Positions 14,201 to 25,485 of a stretch of DNA of 64,000 bases are shown piece by piece. The stretch covers positions 15,663,901 through 15,727,900 of the forward strand of contig JADWOT020000003.1 of NCBI GenBank assembly GCA_036345935.2, written 5' to 3'. A program made the translations under genes and the position numbers. Origin of the DNA: Taenia hydatigena (taxonomy: Eukaryota > Platyhelminthes > Cestoda > Cyclophyllidea > Taeniidae). Position 1 is the first letter of the stretch, and the number at the start of each line of letters is the position of its first letter. Below the pieces are notes generated by a model. The model saw only the letters and a program-made list of their open reading frames with translations, was not told where the DNA came from and made no database searches.

Positions 14201-14385
14201 TGTAGCGTCCCGAGGCTCCCTCGAAAGCAAAAGAAGGCAGAATGCTAAGTAGAATACATATATTCACCGGACAGAGGGAAAAAGGCTGCTGGCATGGTCC
14301 GGAGGCCAGCCCACACATCTAGGGCGATACGGCCACCTCTGTGACCTTGACAGAAACCGGCAGTTCTAACAAACAAAGTACTACA
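14201..14385 (-). repeat. 5' LTR of the TRIM (element on minus strand)
   Basis: 185 bp, TG...CA boundaries with TGTA/TACA inverted ends. It is followed (reading minus) by the PBS-like TGGTGGCAGCGG after one T. Confidence 0.83.
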
Positions 14386-17300
14386 GATAAGCTTGCCTTT
14401 GTGAGCATAAAATTGGTGTGCCTTAGACGTGTGTGGTGGACGGTGGATTGTTTGGGGAGAGGGGGAGGGGAATTAGCTAAAATTCTTCCCATAATTTTCG
14501 CCACCGCATAATGACCGTCTCTCAGCACAAATGCGTTAGTTAATTATCTAGATAAAATGCAAAATACAATAACATGAACAAATTAGTGGTTTACGAGGTC
14601 CTCATAACCCTACCCAATAGTAAAAGTCGATAAAGCTGTCCTTAAATAAAAATAGGCAGTACATTAGTGTATTCGGTTTACGGCTGGGTGATTCGCCTGA
14701 ACCAAATCATTAGGCTCTGCTTCTCTGAATGTCATAAAAAAACTATAAGAAAAACTTCTACCACATCGCATATAACTTCAATTTGAGTAGTGAAACAAAC
14801 AAAGCGAAAATGTGCATGATTTGGTCAATAGTTTATGAATGATAAATGGTCGAGAGGAGAGGCGCAAATCTATTTTCTTCCCTGTGCATGAGGCAACAAG
14901 TTCCACTAATGACCGCATTTAGTTACGCACAAATTGGAATTGCAAGTTTTGGGGATCTCGTGATGACTTGTATGCAAGACATGGTGCTAAATGTAGCTGC
15001 AGCGTTGATTTGTCGAATTTCAAGTTAACCCTGCAAGAAGACTCTTTCTGGCGGGTTTGACCATAAATGACTTTAAAAAATTAGATCTCTTACAGAATCA
15101 TTTAATGACCTTTGTTTAAAGGTTTTACCTACGGTCAAGACAATGAATCGGGGAGGGGGATAATTTCATAAAGGTGGGAATTCCATTAGCCATTCCAATA
15201 ATTAATAGGTGCATGAATAGCGCCTGACGATATTACCCATTACGAGTGAATTCACCACATCCTACTACTCATTACACAGTGCTTAAGTTTCCATAGCTAC
15301 GCCACAGCGAGATGCAGCAACGTCGCGTGCCAACTGACTAATCAAGTGTGAAATCTAAGGGAGGCCATCGCTGAACGGGTGATCGGGCCCTTTATACCCA
15401 CTAAAATGGCTCGTTCCTTCCTCCTTTCCTTCATCCATTTGTTTGTTTATTTATTTTAGGCTTATGCCTGGATTAACACTTGACCCAAACAGTCCACAAC
15501 CAGGAAGAATTTTCGTCTCTGTTGCTGTCTTGACACTTTCAAAGACTTCTCGTTCGATGGGGCTCGCTAAAGTTGCTAATAATTGCAAAATGTTGAAGAG
15601 AAATTTATCTATTTTGCTCTAGTGAAGTCGCCTAACTCTTAAAGAGGAACTCATTAGTTTTCTCATTTATGTATCGTAGATGGAATAAGGCGATTCATCT
15701 GCTCCTCGATACAGCAAAATCCGAAGAAATCGATTTGACTACTACGCAACGAATTCGGAGTTTGATTTGGTTCAAAGGACGTTGATGTTGGAAAAAAATA
15801 TGGTAAGCCGTAGCAGGACGCACGGCTAAAAATGTGTTGGTTCAAGCGATTCTGCCTGCTCAAGACTTGAGTCTGCTCTGTGTTCGCGGTACATTATGGG
15901 GTGTAGAAGTGCTCACCAGGAACTATTTACTTACGGGATCACATGCAACTATTAGAGATGAATTCATACCCTCAATGCAAAGGTGTAAGATCATAATGCC
16001 TTCCCTACAAGAATGACCTTTTGCTGCACTTCAGAATTCGGAGAGGAGAAAAGCTGGTACTACCTCATCCTCTCCTCCCTCACCACCATAATGGAACTTC
16101 TTCAAATGATGAACGTTACCTTTTTTGGTATTCAGCAATTACAATGCCATTCACAAAATGAATAAGAGACAAAGAGAAGATGAATTTGCTATTAATCAAC
16201 AATTATGTCTCATAGAGAAAGCGTTAAACGACCAAATCAACGAGCATAGTGCTGTTAGAAAATTTTTGAGATTGATTAAGAAATTTATACCAATTTTGGC
16301 AAAAAACGACTTTTAACTTGATCTGCACCTCCTCTTTAAAGAACTAAAACACTAGTTATACTCAGGCTTTTGCATTGAATCAAAGAAATTACTACAGGAA
16401 ATGATGAATCCTGGTAACAAATCTGCTTCCCTTTTTTAAGATTTCACAAATATTGTAAAGACAACGATATTAACTTTATTAGAAAAGTCTGGCCTTTTTA
16501 AAAAGAATTTATAACAGGATGCCTTTATATTACCTATTACTATCAGCTAAGCTATTGCACACAATTTTACATACTTTCTTCGCTAAGAAAAAAATGCACC
16601 TAACTGAGGACTTTCCTGCGCAGCAGAATAAATATGACCACCAAAGTTAAAAAAATTTTGCAAGACTTAACTGGAAATCTTTTAGTGAGCGTCTACCTTA
16701 ATTATCAGCACCTTGTTTTGCTAAGTGTACGCTGCGGTCTTCGCGCCGCGCGTTGTACCTCCACGCTGCTCTGCGACACAGATTTCGGACATGATAGTAG
16801 ATTTTCAGTCCTTGGGTTAGGATCGCTTCTACACAATACTTTGGAACTTTGCGCCCTAAGTACCATTGGGGGGCTCAAAAAGGCAGTAAAAACGATTTCT
16901 CGCTTTTGCACTTCGACATTTAAAACATCTCCCTAACAGTTTAGGTGTTTTAAAGCATTTACTTAAAAATTATTAGTAGGCATATTTACCTGTTTAAATG
17001 ATCACTTTGTTTCCCTATTGCTTATTAAAATTACTACGCCGGCGGGTATTATCCCACGTCTGTTACTTGTTTTCATCGGCTGTGAGAATCAGTAGCAGCC
17101 CTTATATGTCTAATCTGCCATTTCCTGTTCCCTAAACGTTGATGCTCTAGTCACAGATAATGAAACAGTCCTTTAAAGTGACCAGATAAGGCCGCGTGAT
17201 TTCAGACAGACTACTGACAACTCTTTGATAAGTTTCAGTAGCTAATCTTTATACCATTACCAACCCGATACGAGCTTTTGAATGCTGCACCCATGTGCTT

Positions 17301-18703
17301 CGTCTCTGCAAGTCGCACCTACTTCAGTTGCCAGCACAACATTACTTTTCGTCTGTTTTATTTCGTAGATAGTCATATAACAGTCAAGAGAGAGGATTAA
17401 GCCGCAGTCATTAACTTGAAAAATGTCAGTGAGTGGTGTAGAGGATGGGAATGAGATGACACCTTTTCCTCTCCATCTTGCTTCCTTAAGGTGCTATACG
17501 AGGTCTTCTGAAGGGACACTTTTGAGATGGCAGTGAAAAAAAAATACGTACTTGACCTTCTTTTGCATAAAAGCACTTTCTTGTCACTGGCTAATTAAAG
17601 TAGCTATGCGATAAGTTTGACGATGTGCCTCTGTAGCATTGTAATTGCGTATAAATCCGGTTCATAAATCAATAAATCTTAAACAACCTTCTTTATTCTC
17701 AGTAGCACGATTACCTGACGTTTTTTATCCACTCTCAATAACGATGCATGCGTAGGATTGATTACATGCATTTCACAGGCACAAAATTCTTCAAAGCTTC
17801 AAAATCCAAAGTATAGCAGAAAGCCGTATATTTTGGTCACGACCCACTACCATGAAAAGCGATCCTAGTTTGCCCGTGTGTGCGGTCGCTTTAGCCTGTA
17901 GTCTGGGAAAATAAAAATTAATGAATGAATGAACGTAAGGATGAACGAAGCAGCGTATTAACTAATCATATCAGTTGAAGCAGGGGGACAACTAGTCCTT
18001 CATTTAAATACCATACCTCGTTGATCAATCGGCACGCTTTGTTGTTACATTACATCTCCTCGAAGCCATGGTAATTGGTCTTATTGGGGGTTGTGAGGGA
18101 GAAGTAAAGTGAAGTTACCCCACCGCTTCTCCTTGTACAAATGTTCGAAGGATGCTTTAATGCAGGCATTTATTAGTGCGTTAGTATTACCACTAATCAC
18201 TACTTAGGAAATGGTCTCAAAATGCACAATAGCAGCCTCTTCTTGCAATTGACCTTTGAGCAGACTCTATACTGTACTTCGAAATGCGAGGTACTAAAAT
18301 ACTGCCTTATTTGCATCGCCGCCCTTTAAATTTCATTCACTAATATTTCGCCAAGTTAAGTTAGCACCTGATAATCACATATTAAAACAGATCAGAAGGT
18401 TTGAAAATTGTTAGTAATACAGGATTTTCATTGGCCCAAGCTAATCTTTGCTACATGCTCTTAAAGTTAAAAGGTCTAATCAAAAGAGAACTAGCCAGCA
18501 AACTCCACCGATACGTCTTCGTTTGATTGCCTTTGCTGACCACAGAGCCAGCTTTAGAGTTAAAGTTTACAGACCCGCTGAATATTATTAAGCCCAGACG
18601 TTTATTGCCAGAAAATCGCCATCAATTGAGGGTTTGACCGCAATCTCCAGCCTGCCGGTGTTCTGGGCCGGAGATGACTCACGTGTGGCCGGTCAGCCAT
18701 AGG

Positions 18704-18714
18704 TATATATAAAA
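18704..18714 (+). promoter_or_regulatory. Possible TATA-box promoter
   Basis: TATATATAAAA follows a GC-richer segment (about 18645-18695) with TGACTCACGTG, which overlaps AP-1-like and CACGTG E-box cores, and GGCCGG repeats. An ATG 57 bp after the TATA opens a 25-codon frame (18771-18848). It is the clearest promoter-like arrangement in this desert, but no downstream exon was recognised. Confidence 0.25.
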
Positions 18715-18770
18715 TTTGTCTACCAATAGCAATAATCCACACCATCTAACCACTCGCCGTCACGCAGTGC

Positions 18771-18848
18771 ATGGTGCGTGCGCAACTTACAGAAATGTCT
18801 TTGTTGGAAGACCTCAACTTCTCCCATCCGGCTGATATCATGAGATAA
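18771..18848 (+). CDS. Very short open frame downstream of a TATA box, unproven
   Basis: ATG at 18771 reads MVRAQLTEMSLLEDLNFSHP and five more residues to a TAA, 25 codons in all. No signal peptide, domain or family is recognised. Its only support is the TATA-like sequence just upstream. It could be a chance frame or a first exon whose donor was missed. Confidence 0.12.
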   Translation: MVRAQLTEMSLLEDLNFSHPADIMR

Positions 18849-21800
18849 AATACCTATTCTACCTCAATTTGTGTGACTGTGATGGTTCCAAAATGGTTGA
18901 CGTTTACGACCACCTGTCAGAGCGGCATAAATAGAGTTGTCACCAGTCATAAGATGCGTTGATAACTTAAACTGAGCTGCGCAATTTATGATTAAGTTTA
19001 CATGCTCGAGATTCTGGAATCACATCCCGACCTCCAGCCGGGTAAGTGATGGGTAAAGACTTAAGATCAAATGCCTTTTTTGCTGCTGCAATGAGTACAC
19101 ATAAGAAATGCGATCAGTCTGGAAGAGCCTTTACATTCTGTACAAAAATGAACGAATAGCGATATCGAATATGGCATTGAATCAAAGAGCATTTAGCAAA
19201 AAACTTCAAATTTCAGGTTTCTTTTAACATTTTGATAAAAGGAAAGAAATTGAATGCTTAAATCACCTTGGATTTCGACAAATCGGTTCGGTGGTTTGTA
19301 CAGCCGTGTACAGGATCTGTACAAATACACCTAGCGGATGGTAAAATGATCTTCTTTGTGCCGCTCCTTTTGTACAACGTGGAGATTTGAGCGGCACGTT
19401 CAGCGCCGTAACCGGCTAGTGGCAAGCTTTTAGCAGTTCTGGCTCGTCAAGATACAATCAGCATTCAGTAGCATGCTGACCACATTCAGTAGTAGGTTAC
19501 TACTGTCTTGGTGGCTTTTATGATTTACTTCAGTAGACGAAATGAAGGTACCTTTAAATGGATACTGACAGAGAGGTCTGCATTACCAAAAGCAATCAGA
19601 TTTCGATTTTCGACCACATCTCATTTTCGGCTAACGCTGAATACTTTAGAACATCTTACCTTCACTCACTCCTGGCTGGCTGACATCCCGAATAGAAGTG
19701 TTTTAGCGCCGTAATGTTCACTGTAAGGTCAATGTCAAATGCTCTAAATTGGCAAAACTGAGAACCGACGGCAGCCTCAGTTCCATGGTCTGTCATCGTG
19801 TGCGAGCGACATTAAAATCAGACTCATTACATCACTTTGATTCAAACTGGAAAATAAGAAGAATAGAAAGGAACAGACTTTTAAGGGGTGAGTTTCATTT
19901 ATTTCTTTCCATGATTATCCGTTGAATAAAGCATAACTAATACATGGAAAGCTTTGTAATGGGAAGAGTCCACAGTCTGCTTTACGCAATCATTGGTAAA
20001 AATGGTAGGCTTTTACTACCTTTTTCTTCACTGCGAATCTAGATACTTTATGACAAAAATCTCTTTAACTTCAACACTCCAGCACCAGGCAAAATTGGAA
20101 GACCGTAATGACGTACAGTGCACGTTGACTATTTGGATTCTCAAAATTCGCGACGGGGATGTCATGTAGAAACGTAAGTACGGGCGTCTTGGAAGCGTTT
20201 CCACAAATTCACTGCGCTTAGAGTCTTGTTGACGTGAAAGGCATCACCATGCGTTGGTTCAGGTACCCGCCACCTCTTATGCTAGCTACATGCATTAATG
20301 GTGCTAGAACTGATTAAGAATAGCATACAAAATTTATATTAGCACCCTCCTCTGCCTTTCTGCTTTGATATTACTTATTTTTCAGCGTGTTTACTCGAAA
20401 TATCATCAAAAGATTGATGTAGCCTGCTAAGCCTTTGCAAGAGTCATTACCAAGCCAAACTTGTGTGCGAAAACATGTGTGTCTAATGTGCAGGAAGGCT
20501 GGAGGCTGCTAGTATGTGTAAAATGTCACACCACAGAGAAGTGAGAATCGCGAAGACCAAAAATCTTGCATATCTAAATATGTATCTAAAGTGGCGAATC
20601 ACTACTTTTAAAGATCTTGTACTCTATGTCTATAGCATTTAGTTATTTATTTATTTAAAGATCCCGAAAGCATCATCCGGCTTTTGTGTCCAGGAACGTA
20701 AACGTCACACATCCACTACTCATTATCAAGACTATTCTTCATTTATATCTTGTAATTTGACTTTAATCAGAAACAAACATAATAACCCAGAAATGTTGCC
20801 AACTTTTTAAAATGTGGAGGTAGGTTTTTATCAAAACTTGAGATTTCTCACATTTATCAAATAGTATTACTTCTATCGAACAAAAATCGGTCATGAAGAA
20901 CAGCAAAAGTTAACACTTGTTACCTTTAAATCCAACATTCATTTATGAAAAGGTTCAAAAGATGTGATTTTTATGGGGTTGTTTCGTTTTTTTTTCACAA
21001 GATAGTTCTAGGGGGCCCTTCTCTTCTGTATTCTTTTGCATCTTTCCCATCGCCTAGTGACTGGAGCACTATAAAAATGTTGCATTAGTACTACCGCTAG
21101 CAAAGCTACTTCACGGGAGAAAATATTATTTTAACACTGAACACATATGCGCACTAAGATAAATTTATCGCTTTGTTACAGAAAATGCATGGACTTTGAA
21201 GGTATCTCTTCTACTGCTAAGGCAAATAATACCTTGGCTGAATAAAGAGGAATTTTAAGAATCTGAAGTTGAGAAAACTGATGCAGCACGAAGTTGGCCT
21301 TAAAGCCAAGCCCACATGTAGCTTTATGATAAACGCGCTGACAGACTAGGCGACTTGGCTCCACTACATTACCGTGGAAACCGAATAGTTGGAGCCTCTA
21401 AAAGCTCTAATGCAAGTGTAATAAACACAAGTCTGTAAGGCATAAAGAAAGGCAACGAAGTTGTAAAAAATAGTGCAGTCTAAATGATTAAGTGAGCACC
21501 CTTACGGGTTTGTCACCGTGACGCGGGAAATGCTTCCACAAAAGTATCCGATTCATGTATCATTGACACAACACGTTAGTTTTGATGACGCCATAAACTT
21601 TTTCGCCATAAACAGCGACTAACACACAAAAGAAACCTTTTATGGAGCAGCGTTAAACCGTTCAGAGTAAAAAATTGGTAAGTTCCTGGGTTCCACTTCT
21701 CAAAGGAGGGAAGTATGTTTAAAAGGGAAGTTATCCAGTAGAGCAGCTTTATTTAGTTAACATTTTTAACTCACCTCTTTATTTTGGTGGCTCCAAGTCA

Positions 21801-23119
21801 ATTATCTGTGATCTATTTGTAGTAACTTTACCGTGATCACTCTCTCACTGTCAATCGCGTCCTTAAATCGTTTTTGCTTTACGATGACTTAACTCCTATG
21901 GAGTCTCCATGGGTTCATTCATTAATGGCACATACCTCCTGCAAACTTCAGATTTGGCAGCTAATAGTAAAATTTGGGGTTTGTTGCCACAATTATAACA
22001 TCATCTGTCATTGATCGTCCTCCAGGATCCCCACATGGCTATGTGAGAACAGAGAACACTCTATAGGCCAAAAGTATCCTCAATGTATTACGAGTTAGAG
22101 CCTAAGGTATCATGAATTTTCAGGACTACTTCCGCTGAGCCTCGTCACGGATTTTGGCATTTGTAGTAAATTCTTTCCATTCTATAGACTTTGGCGTTAT
22201 GACCACCAAGCTGCATTGGCCCCGATCTTCCTTTTAATTTTGTTTTATCATCACTAAATGAGCCTAAGCCAACCCCGGCGTTTATATAATATACACCAGT
22301 CCAGAACTAGCCTAGGTATAAGCTGACAACTTTGAAACTAGGCAACTGGTAAGTCAGTTCTCACGAGTAAGTCTTTATATCACTAGGATTAGCGCCGAAT
22401 CTAAGGTGGTTGCAGGGGTCTGAGTAATTGAATGCCTCTTAGACACGTAATTAGCTAATAATTTCCAGTGAAACATTTAAGCCTGCATCTCCTAGCTGCA
22501 AAGATTAATGCCATACGAAATGGTGGTAGTTAAGCCAAAACTAAAAAAGTTAAAGCAATCAAATAATCCTCTCTGTCAAGTATTTCTGTCCTTAGATCTG
22601 CCTTTAGATTGGCCAGTAATTAATACAAATTAATTAAGACTTTTGCGTTCACGCGATGCTCTGCTTTTTGCGCGTTCAGTGAACTGGTTTATCTAACTAG
22701 TTTCCCCTTTTCCCCCTGCCCCCCCGCTATTCACCCGTACTCAAGCACTCACTCACGCACACTACTCCTAATTTTACATCATAAAACCTTAGCCTTCCCC
22801 TTCAACCCTCCAAAATAAGATACATCAATAAGAGGAGTATATATTTAACCTGTGGTAGGTAGGGTGGTGAGTGTATAGGCGGGAAATAGGCAGGCTGTGG
22901 CGGAGCGGCGAAAGGATAAACGCCGCAATAGCGTGCATTCTCGCAACCGCAACTGCTTATGTCAGGCCACCCAACTATCTCTCTGGTAGAGGAAGGAAAA
23001 GGGGATGGGTAGAGTGCAAACTCCCTTCTCCAGCTGGCTTCCTAACCCCCTCTCCTCGTATGCCGCTTTTGAGCGGGTGTAAGTATTGCGGAGGAAAGAT
23101 GTTGATGTGATTTTGGCGT

Positions 23120-23222
23120 GTGTGGTGCACGTGTGTGGGAATAGGAGGATAAGGAGGGGTGGGAGAAAGGGAAGGAAGGGGGGGGGGAGGACGAGAAGGG
23201 AGAGGAAAGGAAAGGAGGTGAG
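23120..23222 (+). repeat. Purine-rich (G/GA) tract
   Basis: A strongly asymmetric stretch of GGA, GAAGG and a run of about 9 G on the plus strand. The pyrimidine strand gives proline/serine-rich frames that look like protein but are compositional artefacts. Mirror-like polypurine tracts can form intramolecular triplexes, and G runs can form quadruplexes (known chemistry). Confidence 0.7.
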
Positions 23223-25479
23223 GCATTATCAGGTGCTTGTTTAATTGGCATCGCACGCGATTAGTAGTCCACAACCATGCCTACTTCCACCACCACCTTC
23301 CATTATCATCAATATTAATACCGCTATGAAACTTTCTCTACCCTGTAGTCAATTTTACGCTAATTGGATTTAATTTAAAGACAAGATGCAATTTAAGCCT
23401 AAAAGATTGAAGCGATTGCTTAAGAAAGGCAGTTAAAGCGGGGACCAAAATAATTTGCATGCAGAGAAGATCATCGAATATCACAGGCATTTATGTAAAA
23501 TGATTAAAAGACCATCAAGCAATAAGTCTTTCTCCTATCCTTATATGAAATTCCGATCGATCTAAACCAACTGCCACAACAAGGATCGTGTGATCTGTAG
23601 AAATCATCTGCTTTCTTGAAAATATCCCAATGATTCTCCTTAACATAGTACTTGCTGAAACCGATGAAAAGAGCAGGTTTGAGGTATTTCACCGACAAAT
23701 TTTACTTTGACAGAGGCTGTGCATTGCCGTGGATAAGCATCAATCAAGATAATTATGATCCTTTGTTCCCATCACCCACAATTTTCTTCCTCTATAGGAC
23801 TGATCAATCAGCATACTTATAGCAGGAAATAATATAAATAAAGAGTAGGTTTCTTTCTGATAAAAGTCAAATTCATCACATGATTTATGCATATTTGGCG
23901 CGATTAGTCAAAATGATAGGTGACTAGGGTTACCTTGCCTCCAGTTTAAAGTAATGAGCAGCGAAATTGCTATCACTAGAATCAACAACACTTACTATTC
24001 CTTCGCTTTATTCCCAGTTAATTTAATCAAGGCAGTGGTGTGGTAGCTGCTATTGGGCATTTTAGCTAACTTAACTGAGTGTTGGGTATGCTGTTGTGTG
24101 ATATGTCCTCCTCTAATTGGCCTTTGATCACATCTTACTCGCACATCGTCAATATTAGCCCAATGAGCCACAGACGGTCGTAGAGATATGGCAGTGCTGC
24201 AGAGCGAATCGCAGTAAGACTGTACAATACTAGAAGCTATGTATGCTCCAGGGAACTTTAGCGCATTCATTGAATTTTCCGAAGTTCTGCTGTTTTTGAA
24301 TTCAGTGTAGAATTAAACTTGTCGGTACTAATGAAATCAGCATTGTGGAAGAGTAGTTAATGACTGTAAGTATTGCTACTCTCATTAAAGTATCCTCTTT
24401 TGTAAAATTGATTCCTTTCATTTGTGAGAGGTAGCAATTAAGGAATTGTCATCAGGAGAGCGCAGGGCGCAGGGCGGTTTCTTTTCTCAATAAGACGCGG
24501 TAAAAATGGTGGTGTGAGGCGTCGGATCTTGAAGTTTCCTACACCCTTTCAGTCTGTTTACCACGCTGATGGACCTCATGCCAATTTTTTGTTTACAGCA
24601 ATCCACAGCACAAACTCACAAGACAACTATAAGACAATGGGGATGAGGTAATGCTTACTTTGGACTTGTGGGGTAGATAGTGAGTAGATCTTTCAAGAAT
24701 TGCAAATTCCTTGCCCATTATTTTGACAACTGTGGAATTGTGCAGGCTTACCTTTTGTCACCATTCAAAAGGTCAAAAAGCCATTTTAACCGAACGCCGC
24801 ACTTTGTAAAGTTGAAAATGTGGGGAACAACAAATTAACCCTACATTCAAAGCGTCTACCATCTACCAATGCGTAAATCGTAAGTGGGAACCACCCGCTT
24901 AGGGTGTAGATACAAACCTTTAAGCAATCATTTTGTAGAATTCTTTTTGACATGGAGTGAGACATAAATCCTAGTTCATTTTAAGGCTGGAGAACTCGGT
25001 ACATAAACCTTTAAGTAAGTTATCGCTGCTACTAAATCTTAGATTATATGATTTTGTTTGAATCATCCTATCAACTTAGCTTCCCAAAATGCCATTACAA
25101 ATTTGCTAAGAATCTTTTGTAGCCTTGGAGCAGTGTCAGACCCGGTTTGGAACGCAAAGAACGTGACATCACATTCATTAGGTTCACTTTGGCCAAAGGA
25201 GCTGGAAACAGAAGGGAAGTAAGGAGAAGCAAAAAAAGGGTACCATGCTCGAAAGTCTATAAATTATCTCAAGGACTAATAGCCCATTGAACATACAAAT
25301 TTTTGGTGAACTTAATCACTTTAATTTAAGCGTTGCCTGGTTCCGATCTAAAAAATGCCACTTTCCTTCTCGGACTTCCCATTCTTGCAATAAAAGCAAA
25401 AAAATAACACTGGCTTCCCTTCATGTCGACCTCTATTTACAAACAAAAATGTGACGCTACTAATAGAACTTAAGCAGTG

Positions 25480-25485
25480 TTTATT
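25480..25485 (-). promoter_or_regulatory. AATAAA overlapping the POU6 stop codon
   Basis: On the coding strand the end of the reading frame is CAA TAA A, so the canonical poly(A) hexamer uses the last two bases of the final codon, the stop codon and the next base. A T/GT-rich run (TTTTTGTTTGT) lies about 35-45 nt further downstream, the usual distance for a downstream element. If used, the 3' UTR would be only about 15-30 nt. Confidence 0.4.

Larger units (their letters stand above)
13486..14389 (-). mobile_element. Terminal-repeat retrotransposon in miniature (TRIM), Ta-TRIM-like
   Basis: Two direct repeats (13490-13676 and 14201-14385) begin TGTAG and end CTACA, flank a 524-bp interior, and are bordered by a GATA duplication (13486-13489 and 14386-14389). 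Reading the minus strand orients the element. Directly inside the right-hand repeat, one base after it, is TGGTGGCAGCGG (14199-14188), resembling a primer-binding site complementary to initiator Met tRNA. Directly inside the left-hand repeat is a purine tract GGAAAGAGGAGAGGGG (13695-13680), a polypurine tract. So the 5' LTR is 14201-14385. The interior has no gag-pol; only a 111-codon frame without a recognised domain crosses it (14230-13895, minus). The LTRs differ at roughly 20 positions by hand count, so the copy is not recent. Size and structure match the noncoding TRIMs known from taeniid tapeworms; identity to that family is inference. Confidence 0.85.
14390..25479. other. 11-kb gene desert between the TRIM and POU6
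   Basis: No exon with paired splice signals plus a recognisable motif was found. Noted inside it are a possible TATA promoter with a 25-codon frame near 18.70-18.85 kb, a TGTACA motif cluster at 19295-19376, AATG tetramer repeats near 17925, and a GC- and purine-rich segment at 22.87-23.23 kb. Such tracts beside developmental transcription factors often contain enhancers, but nothing here proves it. Confidence 0.4.

Noticed and set aside
22871..23274. Proline/serine-rich frames on the minus strand
   Set aside because: They result from the purine-rich plus strand and have no ATG context, domain or splice support.
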